This document shows, piece after piece, positions 14,629-22,266 of a stretch of 64,000 nt of DNA (its first letter is position 1; every line of letters begins with the position of its first letter). The notes beneath the pieces were generated by a model. It was given only the letters and a program-made list of their open reading frames with translations. It made no database searches and was not told where the DNA came from. Both the position numbers and the translations under genes were made by a program. This DNA comes from Aliihoeflea sp. 2WW (GTDB taxonomy: Bacteria; Pseudomonadota; Alphaproteobacteria; Rhizobiales; Rhizobiaceae): NCBI RefSeq assembly GCF_000497755.1, contig NZ_AYOD01000021.1, positions 124,001-188,000 on the forward strand, written 5' to 3'.

Positions 14629-15847
14629 TGGTGCCACCTCCCGTCGACGTGTAGGGGTTTTCGAGCTTGTCCCCGTCCGGCTGGGCCGGGAGGTTTTCGA
14701 GGCGGCGCGCTTCGTTCGCGGTCATGACGCCTGCGGCTCGCCACTTGGCGACGGCTTCGGCGCGCTCGGACGCACTGCCCTGAAGCAGACCGTCCACGAC
14801 AAATTCGATGCTGACGCCCGACTGGCGATCTTCGTCGGTGAGCAGGACGCGACGGTAAGCGGCTTCCCACGCCCGGAACCATGGCATCAGCGAGAACGTC
14901 ACAAGCTGCCGGTTGGCCTCTGTGATGTTCGACCACGTTGCTCTGGAGAAATCAGCGAGGAAGGTGGGTGGGACGTTGAACGCGCGGGCAATCTCCACGA
15001 TCTGAAACGCACGCATCTCGGCAAACTGCGCATCGACCGATGTCAGGGTCAAAGGCGTGAATTTCGCTTCGCCGTCTAGGACCGCTGTTCCACCGCTGCG
15101 CGTCATTGCCTGCCATGCGGCTTTGGCCTTTGCGTTCGCCTCGGCGGTCAAAGCTCTGGCGAAGGACAGGACGCCGCTGGGTCGGCCACCGTTGGCGAAG
15201 AGCTTTGCCGCATGCGCTTCGAGGACGATGGCGAGGCCGATGGCTTCGCGGGCGGTGCGGATGGGTGCTTCACCATTCACGCCGTCGAGACTAGTCAGCG
15301 GGGCGACATGGATGATGTCGCGGAAATCGAAGAACCGTCGCCCCTGACCTTCATTCAGCTTGTAGCGGGGTTCGCCGGTCACCGTGTCGAGTTCTACGGA
15401 CATGGCGTCGGGTTTGAGGCGGATCAGTTCGACAACGTGACCATCGGAGGCGCGGTTGGCGTATGCGTATCCGCCACCGTTCAGCATGGCGTCGGCCGTG
15501 ATCTGGGATCGAAGCGCTCCGGCGCTGGTCCACGGGTTGGCGGCATCGTGTGCGATGGCATGGGCGGGATGATCGCGGGCGACTTCCTTGCCGCCGTTGT
15601 CGGCGTGCTGGAACACCTTGACCGGGAGCGTGCCGCACGTCCCGGCGATCAGTTCAACAGCGGCGCGTACGGCGGGCACGGACAGAGCGTTGCGGGGCGA
15701 CACGGTGACGCCCGATGCGACAGGCGTGGCCCCAAAGAGTTCGACCAGCCACGGCTCGGGGATCGCAAGCGAACGAACCTCATCGGTCTGTGCAATTGAT
15801 TGCACGGCTCGCGCGTCTGTCTTCGGGGTCGTCGTGAATGGCCACAT
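14621..15847 (-). CDS. HK97 family phage portal protein
   Basis: A 408-residue protein that forms the dodecameric DNA channel at one capsid vertex. It shows the family order: N-terminal VPAVRAAVELIAGTCGTLPVKVF, the DHPAHAIAHDAANPWTSAGALR wing, FRDIIHVAPLT, and the C-terminal FNVPPTFLADFSRATWSNITEANRQLVTFSLMPW. It is the first structural gene after a 409-bp non-coding region. A 29-base hairpin lies 3 bases before its ATG and no good Shine-Dalgarno is visible. Codons 15-19 carry the third copy of the 16-bp near-palindrome. Both features suggest its expression is controlled. Confidence 0.92.
   Translation of the reverse strand: MWPFTTTPKTDARAVQSIAQTDEVRSLAIPEPWLVELFGATPVASGVTVSPRNALSVPAVRAAVELIAGTCGTLPVKVFQHADNGGKEVARDHPAHAIAHDAANPWTSAGALRSQITADAMLNGGGYAYANRASDGHVVELIRLKPDAMSVELDTVTGEPRYKLNEGQGRRFFDFRDIIHVAPLTSLDGVNGEAPIRTAREAIGLAIVLEAHAAKLFANGGRPSGVLSFARALTAEANAKAKAAWQAMTRSGGTAVLDGEAKFTPLTLTSVDAQFAEMRAFQIVEIARAFNVPPTFLADFSRATWSNITEANRQLVTFSLMPWFRAWEAAYRRVLLTDEDRQSGVSIEFVVDGLLQGSASERAEAVAKWRAAGVMTANEARRLENLPAQPDGDKLENPYTSTGGGTNA
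15790..15805. repeat. 16-bp near-palindrome, copy 3
   Basis: GTGCAATTGATTGCAC again, about 42 bases inside the portal coding region and read in the VQSIA frame. All three copies sit in the first 20 codons of late genes, which fits an operator or RNA-level control site more than a protein motif. Confidence 0.8.
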
Positions 15848-15850
15848 GTC

Positions 15851-15879
15851 GCAAGCATCTCGTTTGGAACGGTGCTTGC
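15851..15879 (-). promoter_or_regulatory. Hairpin directly before the portal start codon
   Basis: On the minus strand, GCAAGCA and TGCTTGC form a 7-bp stem with a 15-base loop ending 3 bases before the ATG of portal. It would occlude the ribosome-binding region, which otherwise lacks a clear Shine-Dalgarno. A translational operator is possible. Confidence 0.45.
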
Positions 15880-15896
15880 CGCTGGCCTGCGGCTCG

Positions 15897-15912
15897 ATTG
15901 ACGATCGTCAAT
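15897..15912. promoter_or_regulatory. Perfect 16-bp palindrome upstream of portal
   Basis: ATTGACGATCGTCAAT is fully self-complementary and lies 50 bases upstream of the portal start. This is a typical size and symmetry for a dimeric repressor or activator site. Candidate binders encoded in the element are the XRE protein, the winged-helix protein and the HTH-repeat proteins. Confidence 0.5.
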
Positions 15913-16140
15913 GAAGCATCTTCTGAATAGCCGGCTGGATCGGCCCCGTCAACGCGGGTGGGTCTCTCGTGATCCGGGTCGCGGAAGGGGGGTGGGGGGA
16001 TGGTCCCGACCTACGGGAGGGATTGTCTTCCCGTAAGCACATCCCCCGAAATCGGCGATAGCCCGAATGTGTCGCGATCAGCGGCACTGGTCTACAATTC
16101 TTCATTCCGAATAAGAGAATTGAATATGTATCTACTTTTG

Positions 16141-16242
16141 GAACTGCCACTCGATTTCTAAAAGAGCCTCGAAACCCTTATCCGACAAGGCTTTCAGGGC
16201 TTTGACTTTCGGGAAAACGGTGCACGAAGCGAACTGCCACTC
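16141..16242. repeat. 12-bp direct repeats, 90 bp apart
   Basis: GAACTGCCACTC occurs at 16141-16152 and 16231-16242, each followed within a few bases by TTTCTAAA. The second copy ends just after the stop codon of the upstream gene. Two iterated sites beside a winged-helix gene could be replication iterons or regulator sites. Two copies are too few to decide. Confidence 0.45.
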
Positions 16243-16256
16243 AAAATTTCTAAACT

Positions 16257-17195
16257 TCACTGCCAGCCTAGCCCAAGCGCCTCATAGAGCCGAGCATATC
16301 GACGGCTCCCCTTCGGTGCGAAGGCCGTCTTCGTGTGCTTCGCACTCAGTTTGATTGGCTTGGTCAAGCGGTGCCATATGCCCCATGCCTGTTCAGTGTC
16401 GAGACCCGTTCCAGACGTTGCCACCGTCGCACGATACAACGCCATGAGTTCGGCCTCGATCGCGGCATGACGGGCCGACAGGCCGCGCGGCTTGTTTGGC
16501 GACTTGGGGGGCTTCGGCTTCTGGACTTTGGGCGCGTATGTCTCGCGCACGGCGTCCCAGCGGCCATCCTCGAATAGGATGCGCGATAGCTGATCGGTCG
16601 GCTTGACCCAAAGATGGGTGCGGCCTCGCCACAAATGAGAATGTGCCTCGATCAACCCGTCTGCGATCAATCGATCTTTCAGCCGATGGAACGTGCGTTC
16701 TGGTATGTCCCGACGCCATCCCTCCACCGACCGGACGCCAAACCGTTCCCAGCGAGAGAGGTTGGCATTCCACCGTCCGCTTGTCGATCGGTGATGAAGG
16801 AAACATACGTCATAGAGGAGGTCAGCGACGCGGCCTTGCGTACCGCGCGCGGACCAGTCGCCGTGCGCCCGACCGATCTCGCGCAGAATTTTTCGCCAGT
16901 TCTCCACACGCGGGAGGTCGGCGTCCGCCACCACGCACTTCGGAAGGACGGCGGCTCCTGTCGGCGACACGCTGGTCGCGGCTTTCGTTGTCGCGGTGCG
17001 AGCCCAAAGAGAGAGGTCGGAAAGCTCCTCTTCGGTCCCTGCGAAGCCTTCGGGGTCAGTTAGGATCGCGGCCTTCGCGTGAAGAGAGGCGAGGTCTTTT
17101 ATGGTCTGCGCATGGGCTTTGATCTTGCCCGCTGCGAACGCCAGTTGAAGGGGAGATGCCTTGTCTTCCGGCGCGGAATTGCTACTATCGAACAT
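16257..17195 (-). CDS. Winged-helix protein, possible replication or regulatory protein of the element
   Basis: A 312-residue protein and the first gene of the minus-strand operon. The centre (about 165-200) reads IPERTFHRLKDRLIADGLIEAHSHLWRGRTHLWVKPT, a winged-helix DNA-binding unit of the kind seen in phage and plasmid initiators. It is flanked by a Pro/Lys-rich linker (KVQKPKPPKSPNKPRG) and a basic C-terminus. No helicase, primase or rolling-circle motif is visible. AGGAGG precedes ATG 17195. If the element replicates on its own, this is the best initiator candidate. A transcriptional regulator is the alternative. Confidence 0.6.
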   Translation of the reverse strand: MFDSSNSAPEDKASPLQLAFAAGKIKAHAQTIKDLASLHAKAAILTDPEGFAGTEEELSDLSLWARTATTKAATSVSPTGAAVLPKCVVADADLPRVENWRKILREIGRAHGDWSARGTQGRVADLLYDVCFLHHRSTSGRWNANLSRWERFGVRSVEGWRRDIPERTFHRLKDRLIADGLIEAHSHLWRGRTHLWVKPTDQLSRILFEDGRWDAVRETYAPKVQKPKPPKSPNKPRGLSARHAAIEAELMALYRATVATSGTGLDTEQAWGIWHRLTKPIKLSAKHTKTAFAPKGSRRYARLYEALGLGWQ

Positions 17196-17228
17196 GACGC
17201 GGGCCTCCTACGCCCCGTTGTTTTCTCA

Positions 17229-17256
17229 ATGCCGATCGGTTCCCGCCGGTCGGCAT
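17229..17256 (+). terminator. Hairpin terminator candidate
   Basis: ATGCCGATCGG (17229-17239) pairs with CCGGTCGGCAT (17246-17256) with one G-U pair and a 6-base loop, followed by TTCT on the plus strand. The T-run is weak. Confidence 0.45.
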
Positions 17257-17391
17257 TTCTCATTCTGTCATCGATTGCCGATTTCCGGAAAGCGGGCTGG
17301 CGCTCTGGTGAGCCCACCCCGACAAATCCCGATTGCGCGGCTGATCCGATCGGCTACGGTCAATCCGCTCTCTGGTGTTTTGGCTGACATG

Positions 17392-17425
17392 ACGCCTCCC
17401 GGTTCCTCCGGGGGGCGTTGCTTTT
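17392..17425 (+). terminator. Rho-independent terminator at the element's right end
   Basis: ACGCCTCCCGG (17392-17402) pairs with CCGGGGGGCGT (17408-17418) with one G-U pair and a 5-base loop, followed by TGCTTTT. This is a good intrinsic terminator on the plus strand, 56 bases before the right attachment repeat. Confidence 0.7.
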
Positions 17426-17480
17426 GTAGGATGCTCGTGCAGAAAAGCGCCACGCTGCGGGGCTGGACCGTCTGCTTCGG

Positions 17481-17493
17481 TCCTCCGCTACCA
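17481..17493. repeat. Right attachment-site core (13-bp direct repeat)
   Basis: Exact copy of TCCTCCGCTACCA from the tRNA-Met acceptor end. DNA to its right is ordinary chromosome leading to the yghU-like gene. In the unoccupied chromosome the tRNA would be followed directly by the sequence from 17494. Confidence 0.7.
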
Positions 17494-17699
17494 CCTGTTT
17501 TCCATCGAATTTTGGGTCGGTCGCGTCTGCGTTCGCTATGCGGCGCGGCCGTCGTGCGGTTCGCGTTCGCGGCTCCGTCATTGGCAGATCACGCAGACGT
17601 CAGCTCAATTTTTCAAAAGAGACAGGCCGGGTTCGAGTGGTTAACGTGCCGCCATGCGCGTCGGAGACGGCGCATTGCAAATCGATCGGAGTTTTTTGA

Positions 17700-18569
17700 A
17701 TGACCGAATATACCCCGCCCAAGGTCTGGACCTGGGACAAGGAAAGCGGCGGCCGTTTCGCCAGCATCAACCGGCCGATCGCAGGCGCGACGCATGACAA
17801 GGAACTGCCTGTCGGCAAGCATCCGCTGCAGCTCTATTCGCTGGCGACGCCCAACGGCGTCAAGGTCACGATCATGCTGGAGGAACTGCTTGCCGCCGGC
17901 CACAAGGGCGCGGAGTATGACGCCTGGCTGATCAGGATCAACGACGGCGACCAGTTCGGCTCGGGCTTCGTCGCGGTCAATCCGAATTCGAAGATCCCGG
18001 CGCTGATGGACCGCAGCGGCGAAAAGCCGATCCGCATTTTCGAATCGGGCGCGATCCTGACGCATCTGGCAGAGAAGTTCGGCGCCTTCCTGCCGACCGA
18101 CCCGGCGGCGCGCGCCGAATGCTTCTCCTGGCTGTTCTGGCAGATGGGCGCGGCACCTTACCTCGGCGGTGGCTTCGGGCATTTCTATGCCTATGCGCCG
18201 GCGAAGTTCGAATATCCGATCGACCGTTTCTCGATGGAGGTGAAGCGCCAGCTCGACGTGCTCGACCGGCAGCTTGCCGAACGTCGGTTCATCGCCGGCG
18301 AGGAGTATACCATCGCCGACATGGCGATCTGGCCCTGGTATGGCGGGCTGGTGAAGGGCTGGCTCTATGAGGCTGGCGAGTTCCTGCAGGTGCAGGACTA
18401 CAAGAACGTCGTGCGCTGGGCGGACGAGATCTATGCCCGCCCCGCCGTCAAGCGCGGCCGCATGGTCAACCGCGCCTTCGGCGATCCGGCGACGCAATTG
18501 CACGAACGCCACGACGCGAGCGACTTCGACACGAAGACGCAGGACAAGATCGCGACGGCAGCCGAATAA
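17700..18569 (+). CDS. yghU: YghU-like glutathione S-transferase / disulfide-bond oxidoreductase
   Basis: A 289-residue protein. The extended N-terminus (MTEYTPPKVWTWDKESGGRFASINRPIAGATHDKELPVGKHPLQLYSLATPNGVKVTIMLEEL) and the thioredoxin-like GST domain with NPNSKIPAL and FESGAILTHLAEK are characteristic of the Nu-class YghU/YfcG group. These proteins bind two glutathiones and reduce disulfides and organic hydroperoxides. A C-terminal helical domain follows (RRFIAGEEYTIADMAIWPW). CGGAG precedes the ATG. It is the first chromosomal gene after the element. Confidence 0.93.
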   Translation: MTEYTPPKVWTWDKESGGRFASINRPIAGATHDKELPVGKHPLQLYSLATPNGVKVTIMLEELLAAGHKGAEYDAWLIRINDGDQFGSGFVAVNPNSKIPALMDRSGEKPIRIFESGAILTHLAEKFGAFLPTDPAARAECFSWLFWQMGAAPYLGGGFGHFYAYAPAKFEYPIDRFSMEVKRQLDVLDRQLAERRFIAGEEYTIADMAIWPWYGGLVKGWLYEAGEFLQVQDYKNVVRWADEIYARPAVKRGRMVNRAFGDPATQLHERHDASDFDTKTQDKIATAAE

Positions 18570-18575
18570 GGCCGA

Positions 18576-19256
18576 TCAGCCCTTCGCGAGCGAAGCGAGA
18601 GGACGGCCGAAATCATCGACGGGGCCAAGGGCGTCCGCGCCCTCGGCCTGCCGTTCCAGCGCGCGGCGATGTCCGTCGCGTGCGCGGATGCGGTCGAAAT
18701 AGGCGCGTACATTCGCCGGGAATTCGGTCTCGAGCCCGATCATCGTCGCCAGCATCAACGCATAACCGACCGAGATGTCGGCGGCGGTGAAGCGGCAGGC
18801 GCAGAGGTAGTCGCGGTTGCCGAGCCGCGCGTCGACGGCGCGCAGGCGTGCCAGGAACCAGCGTGCATAATCGTCGGCCACCTGCGGCAGGCGGCGCCCC
18901 TCCTCCTCGAAATGGCGGTAGCGCAGGACAAGCGTCTGCGGGAAGGTCAGCGTCGCCTCGCCCATATGCAGGAAGTTGAGATAGGCCCCGTAATCCGCTT
19001 CGTCGGGTGAAACGGCAAGCGGGCTCGGCCCATATCGGGTCGCAAGATAATGGCAGATCGCGCTCGATTCGGTCATCCGTGTCTCGCCGTCGATCATCAG
19101 CGGGATCGTGCCGAGCGGGTTCATGTCCTTGTAGCCGGGCGCGAGGTAGCGTGGCGGGAACGGCAGGACGTGGAGCGCGTAGGCGAGGCCCATTTCCTCC
19201 AGCGTCCAAAGCGGGCGGAAGGAACGGGCGTTCACGCAGTGGTAGAGTTCGATCAT
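18576..19256 (-). CDS. Glutathione S-transferase family protein
   Basis: A 226-residue cytosolic enzyme. The N-terminal thioredoxin-like domain runs MIELYHCVNARSFRPLWTLEEMGLAY... with cis-Pro in NPLGTIPLMIDGE and the glutathione-binding MTESSAICHYLA. The C-terminal helical domain ends with CRFTAADISVGYAL. Its ATG overlaps the stop of the acyl-CoA synthetase gene upstream, so the two are co-translated. It may act on a CoA-pathway intermediate or a reactive by-product. Convergent with the yghU-like gene. Confidence 0.9.
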   Translation of the reverse strand: MIELYHCVNARSFRPLWTLEEMGLAYALHVLPFPPRYLAPGYKDMNPLGTIPLMIDGETRMTESSAICHYLATRYGPSPLAVSPDEADYGAYLNFLHMGEATLTFPQTLVLRYRHFEEEGRRLPQVADDYARWFLARLRAVDARLGNRDYLCACRFTAADISVGYALMLATMIGLETEFPANVRAYFDRIRARDGHRRALERQAEGADALGPVDDFGRPLASLAKG

Positions 19257-20827
19257 CAGTCCTGTCCCTTGCCGCCGGTGAGGCGCTTTTCGAGTTCGTG
19301 CCGCATGATCTTGCCGGTGGTGCTGCGCGGCAGGTCGGCATCGGCGACGAAGTGGATTTCCTTCGGCACCTTGTAACGGGCGATTTCGTCGCGACAACGC
19401 CCAATCAGCGTCTCCGCCTCGAGCTTCGCTTTCGCCACCACGAAGGCGATCGGCACCTCGCCCCATTGCGGATCACGCTTGCGCACGACGACCGCGTCGG
19501 CCACGCCCGGCTGGGCGAGGAGCACGCGCTCGATCTCGGCCGGATAGACGTTCTCGCCGCCGGACTTGATGAGATATTTGCGCCGGTCGACGAAGGAGAG
19601 CGTGCCGTCCGGGTTGCGCCGGAAAACGTCGCCCATGTGGAACCACCCGCCGCGGAAATCCTCTGCATTGGCCGACTCATTGTTCCAGTAGCCGGAAAAG
19701 AGCGCGGGGCTGCGGATCGCAAGTTCGCCCGGCTCGCCATCCGCCACTTCGCGGCCGTCGGGATCGACGAGCCTGATCTGGCAGAACGAACTCTGGCGCT
19801 TGTCGAGCGAGGTCGGCACCACGCCGACCGGGATGGTCGAGAGCGAGGCCGGCGGAAAACCGGTCTCGGTCGCGCCGAACGTGTTGAGATAGGGTGCGCC
19901 GACCGCGCTCGTGATCTCGGCAAGCTGCTCGCGCGGGACGAGATCGGCCATGACGCCCACCCACCTGACGCCGCGCGCCGGCCGCCCGTCCGCCTTCATG
20001 GCGTCGAGGAATGCGGTGATCATGCCGGGCATCAGCGTCAGCCGGCCGAGCGTTTCGGTGGCGACGATCCGCGTGAGTTGACCGGCGTCGAACCCATCGG
20101 TGACGATCACCTTGCCGCCCTGGATCAGCGTCATGAACACCGTGTCGGTCGAGACCATGTGGAAGAGCGGCGCCCAGGCGACGAAGGCGTCGTCGGCCGT
20201 GTTGGACATGTCGGTCATCTGGATATAGGCGCGCGCGATCTCGGCCCGCTGGCTGATCAGCGCCCCCTTGGGCATGCCGGTCGTGCCGCTCGTATAGAGT
20301 ATGACGAGCCCGTCCTCGCCGTCACAGCAGTCGGGGACCGGCGCTTCGCTCGAAGCGGCGAGTGCGGCCTCGTAAGCGGCGCCGAATTCCAGCGTCGGTG
20401 CGATGTCGGCAAGGGCTGCCGCGCGTTCGGAAAAGCGTGCGGAAGCGAGTATCAGCTTCGGTGCGACGAGGTTGACGCAGTGGCGCAGTTCGGCATCGAC
20501 CAGCCGCCAGTTCTGGCAGGCGGCGATGATGCCGAGCTTGGCGCAGGCGATGAAGGTCTCGATATATTCGCAGCGGTTTTCGGAGACGATGGCGACACGC
20601 TCGCCGCGCGCGATGCCGAGGCCGGCGAGATGGCCCGCGAGGCGGTTGCTGCGCCGGTCGAGTTCGCGATAGGTGATCTGCCGCTCGCCTTCCTGCAACG
20701 CGACGTGATCGGGCCCGCCGCGCACGGCATTGGCGAAGAGCGCAGCCATGGTGAGGCCGGACGAGAGCCTGACGATGTGCGGATCGATACCGGGCGCGCG
20801 CGGTACGGGCTGGTCTTCATTCGTCAA
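19256..20827 (-). CDS. Acyl-CoA synthetase (AMP-forming)
   Basis: A 523-residue ANL-family ligase that activates a carboxylic acid with ATP and CoA. Motifs are the P-loop LYTSGTTGMPKG, A5-like NTFGATETG, GWFHMGDVFRRNPDG (A7), and KYLIKSGGENVYPAEIE with the C-terminal Lys in PRSTTGKIMRHEL. The start is TTG 20827, because GGAGGTG lies 5 bases upstream. It forms an operon with the downstream GST. The substrate (fatty or aromatic acid) cannot be told from sequence. Confidence 0.9.
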   Translation of the reverse strand: MTNEDQPVPRAPGIDPHIVRLSSGLTMAALFANAVRGGPDHVALQEGERQITYRELDRRSNRLAGHLAGLGIARGERVAIVSENRCEYIETFIACAKLGIIAACQNWRLVDAELRHCVNLVAPKLILASARFSERAAALADIAPTLEFGAAYEAALAASSEAPVPDCCDGEDGLVILYTSGTTGMPKGALISQRAEIARAYIQMTDMSNTADDAFVAWAPLFHMVSTDTVFMTLIQGGKVIVTDGFDAGQLTRIVATETLGRLTLMPGMITAFLDAMKADGRPARGVRWVGVMADLVPREQLAEITSAVGAPYLNTFGATETGFPPASLSTIPVGVVPTSLDKRQSSFCQIRLVDPDGREVADGEPGELAIRSPALFSGYWNNESANAEDFRGGWFHMGDVFRRNPDGTLSFVDRRKYLIKSGGENVYPAEIERVLLAQPGVADAVVVRKRDPQWGEVPIAFVVAKAKLEAETLIGRCRDEIARYKVPKEIHFVADADLPRSTTGKIMRHELEKRLTGGKGQD

Positions 20828-20891
20828 CGCATCACCTCCCGATTCACGCGACGTTCGGAAGGGAGCATGGCCGGGCGCCCGGCGCAACGCG

Positions 20892-21086
20892 TCAGTCGGG
20901 CTCGCGGGGATTGAAATTGACGAAAAAGCCCCAGACCGAGAGGGCGAAGAAGGCCGCGAAGATCAGGCCCCATACGGTGGCACCGGTCGAGAACTCGAAG
21001 ATCGCCCAGCCGCCGGCGACCGCGCAGACGAGAAGCCTGATCCACAGCGGGCGAAAGAACGGATGGTCGGTGTCGAAGAGCTTCAC
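20892..21086 (-). CDS. Small DUF3329-type membrane protein
   Basis: A 64-residue protein, start GTG overlapping the pyrC stop (GTGA). It has the family pattern [52 protein letters not shown] with two membrane helices. It is common directly after pyrC in rhizobia. The function is unknown. Confidence 0.78.
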   Translation of the reverse strand: MKLFDTDHPFFRPLWIRLLVCAVAGGWAIFEFSTGATVWGLIFAAFFALSVWGFFVNFNPREPD

Positions 21087-22120
21087 GCGACGACCCAGTG
21101 GAGCGGGAACATCGGATCGAAGACGGTGATGTCGTCCGCGCCGGTGTTGCGCTTCCTTGGATAATCCCACGCCGCCTCGCGCTTCTCGAGCGTGATCGTC
21201 GCCTCGTTGGGCGGCAGGCGGTAGAAGGCCGGCCCGTTGAGCGATGCGAAGGCTTCGAGTTGGTCGAGCGCACCGTCCTCCTCGAAGACGTGGGCGAGGC
21301 AGGACATGGTGTTGAGCGAGGAATAAATGCCGGCGCAGCCGCAGGCGCATTCCTTCAGCGGGTCGACATGGGGGGCCGAATCCGTGCCGAGGAAAAAGCG
21401 CGCATCGCCTGAAGTCGCCGCCTTGCGCAGCGCCAGCCGGTGTTCCTCGCGCTTGGCGACGGGCAGGCAATAGTAATGCGGGCGGATGCCGCCGGCGAGG
21501 ATCGCGTTGCGGTTGATGATCAGATGATGCGTGGTGATCGTCGCGCCCATGTTCTCGGACTGCGAACTGACGAAATCGACGCCGTTCCTCGTCGTCACAT
21601 GCTCCATGACGATACGCAGTTCGGGCAGCCGCTCGCGCAGCGGGGCGAGAACGCGTTCGATGAACACCGCCTCGCGGTCGAAGATGTCGATCGACGGATC
21701 GGTGACCTCGCCGTGGACGCAGAGCGTCATGCCGATCGACGCCATGCGTTCGAGCACCGGCATGACCTTGCCAATGTCGCGCACGCCGCTTTGCGAATTG
21801 GTCGTCGCGCCGGCCGGATAAAGCTTCACGGCGGTGACGAGACCGGAGCGGAAGCCCGCCTCGACATCGTCGGCGCTGGTGCCTTCGGTCAAGTAGAGCG
21901 TCATCAGCGGCGTGAAGTCGTGGCCGGCGGGGATAGCTGCGAGGATGCGCTGACGGTACGCCTCGGCGTCTGTCGTCGTCACCACCGGCGGCACGAGATT
22001 GGGCATGACGATCGCGCGGGCGAAATGGGCGGACGTGTCGGGCGTCACGGCCTCCAGCACCGCGCCGTCGCGCAGATGGAGGTGCCAATCGTCCGGCCGC
22101 CTGATCGTCAGTTGCTTCAT
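21083..22120 (-). CDS. pyrC: Dihydroorotase
   Basis: A 345-residue zinc amidohydrolase of pyrimidine synthesis that cyclises N-carbamoyl-aspartate to dihydroorotate. It is the E. coli PyrC type. DWHLHLRDG gives the first two metal His, [12 protein letters not shown] the carbamylated Lys, CVHGE and VMEHVTT the next His residues, and FLGTDSAPH the catalytic Asp. It is full length. The start is ATG 22120 because GGAGG sits 5 bases upstream. A small membrane-protein gene overlaps its stop. Confidence 0.96.
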   Translation of the reverse strand: MKQLTIRRPDDWHLHLRDGAVLEAVTPDTSAHFARAIVMPNLVPPVVTTTDAEAYRQRILAAIPAGHDFTPLMTLYLTEGTSADDVEAGFRSGLVTAVKLYPAGATTNSQSGVRDIGKVMPVLERMASIGMTLCVHGEVTDPSIDIFDREAVFIERVLAPLRERLPELRIVMEHVTTRNGVDFVSSQSENMGATITTHHLIINRNAILAGGIRPHYYCLPVAKREEHRLALRKAATSGDARFFLGTDSAPHVDPLKECACGCAGIYSSLNTMSCLAHVFEEDGALDQLEAFASLNGPAFYRLPPNEATITLEKREAAWDYPRKRNTGADDITVFDPMFPLHWVVA

Positions 22121-22266
22121 CTCGTCCTCCAGCCGCATCTTGCGGCCTTCCTTAGACGATTTCGGCAGCGGGCCGAAAGACCACCTATATGCTTTTCGAA
22201 GAATGGCGCGGGATCGAAAGCACGAGCCCGCGAATTCAGATGTCGGACAAATGGAAGGAGAGCGCT

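Larger units (their letters stand above)
15848..16256. other. 409-bp non-coding region: candidate late promoter, operator or packaging site
   Basis: The only long gap in the structural operon. From the portal outward it contains an inverted repeat GCAAGCA/TGCTTGC (15851-15857 and 15873-15879), a perfect 16-bp palindrome ATTGACGATCGTCAAT (15897-15912), a G-rich stretch, an inverted repeat TACGGGA/TCCCGTA (16012-16018 and 16029-16035), and a 12-bp direct repeat at 16141 and 16231. A possible 80-codon frame inside it has no family features and is treated as non-coding. The density of symmetric sites suggests control of portal expression and perhaps the cos/pac site. Confidence 0.5.
17196..17480. 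other. Non-coding right end of the element with two strong hairpins
   Basis: No convincing gene is seen. Two GC-rich hairpins with plus-strand T-rich tails occur at 17229-17256 and 17392-17418. They may insulate the element from chromosomal transcription, or the second may end a short plus-strand RNA starting between them. The promoter for the winged-helix gene probably lies here, reading left. Confidence 0.4.
317..17493. mobile_element. Compact serine-integrase element with capsid, packaging and partial tail genes
   Basis: The element is bounded by a 13-bp direct repeat (317-329 and 17481-17493) derived from the tRNA-Met acceptor end. A large serine recombinase lies at the left border. Almost all other genes form one minus-strand operon from 17195 to 3347, encoding portal, protease, capsid, tail tube, chaperones, connectors, terminase and tape measure. 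Missing are a recognisable small terminase, tail tip, receptor-binding proteins, holin, endolysin and replicative helicase or primase. Gene junctions are overlapping and intact, so it does not look decayed. A satellite, minimal prophage or GTA-like domesticated element all fit. The boundaries are inferred from the repeat. Confidence 0.75.

Noticed and set aside
15908-16150. An 80-codon minus-strand frame upstream of portal
   Set aside because: Pro/Arg-rich sequence without any domain; it overlaps the palindromes and repeats and has no clear Shine-Dalgarno, so it is treated as non-coding.
17621-17660. A GTTCGAGT stretch before yghU resembling a tRNA T-arm
   Set aside because: No matching stems, acceptor end or anticodon arm around it.
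19007-20914. A 635-codon plus-strand frame opposite the acyl-CoA synthetase
   Set aside because: Low-complexity Arg/Glu/Gly sequence typical of an antisense frame; the minus strand has all ANL-ligase motifs.
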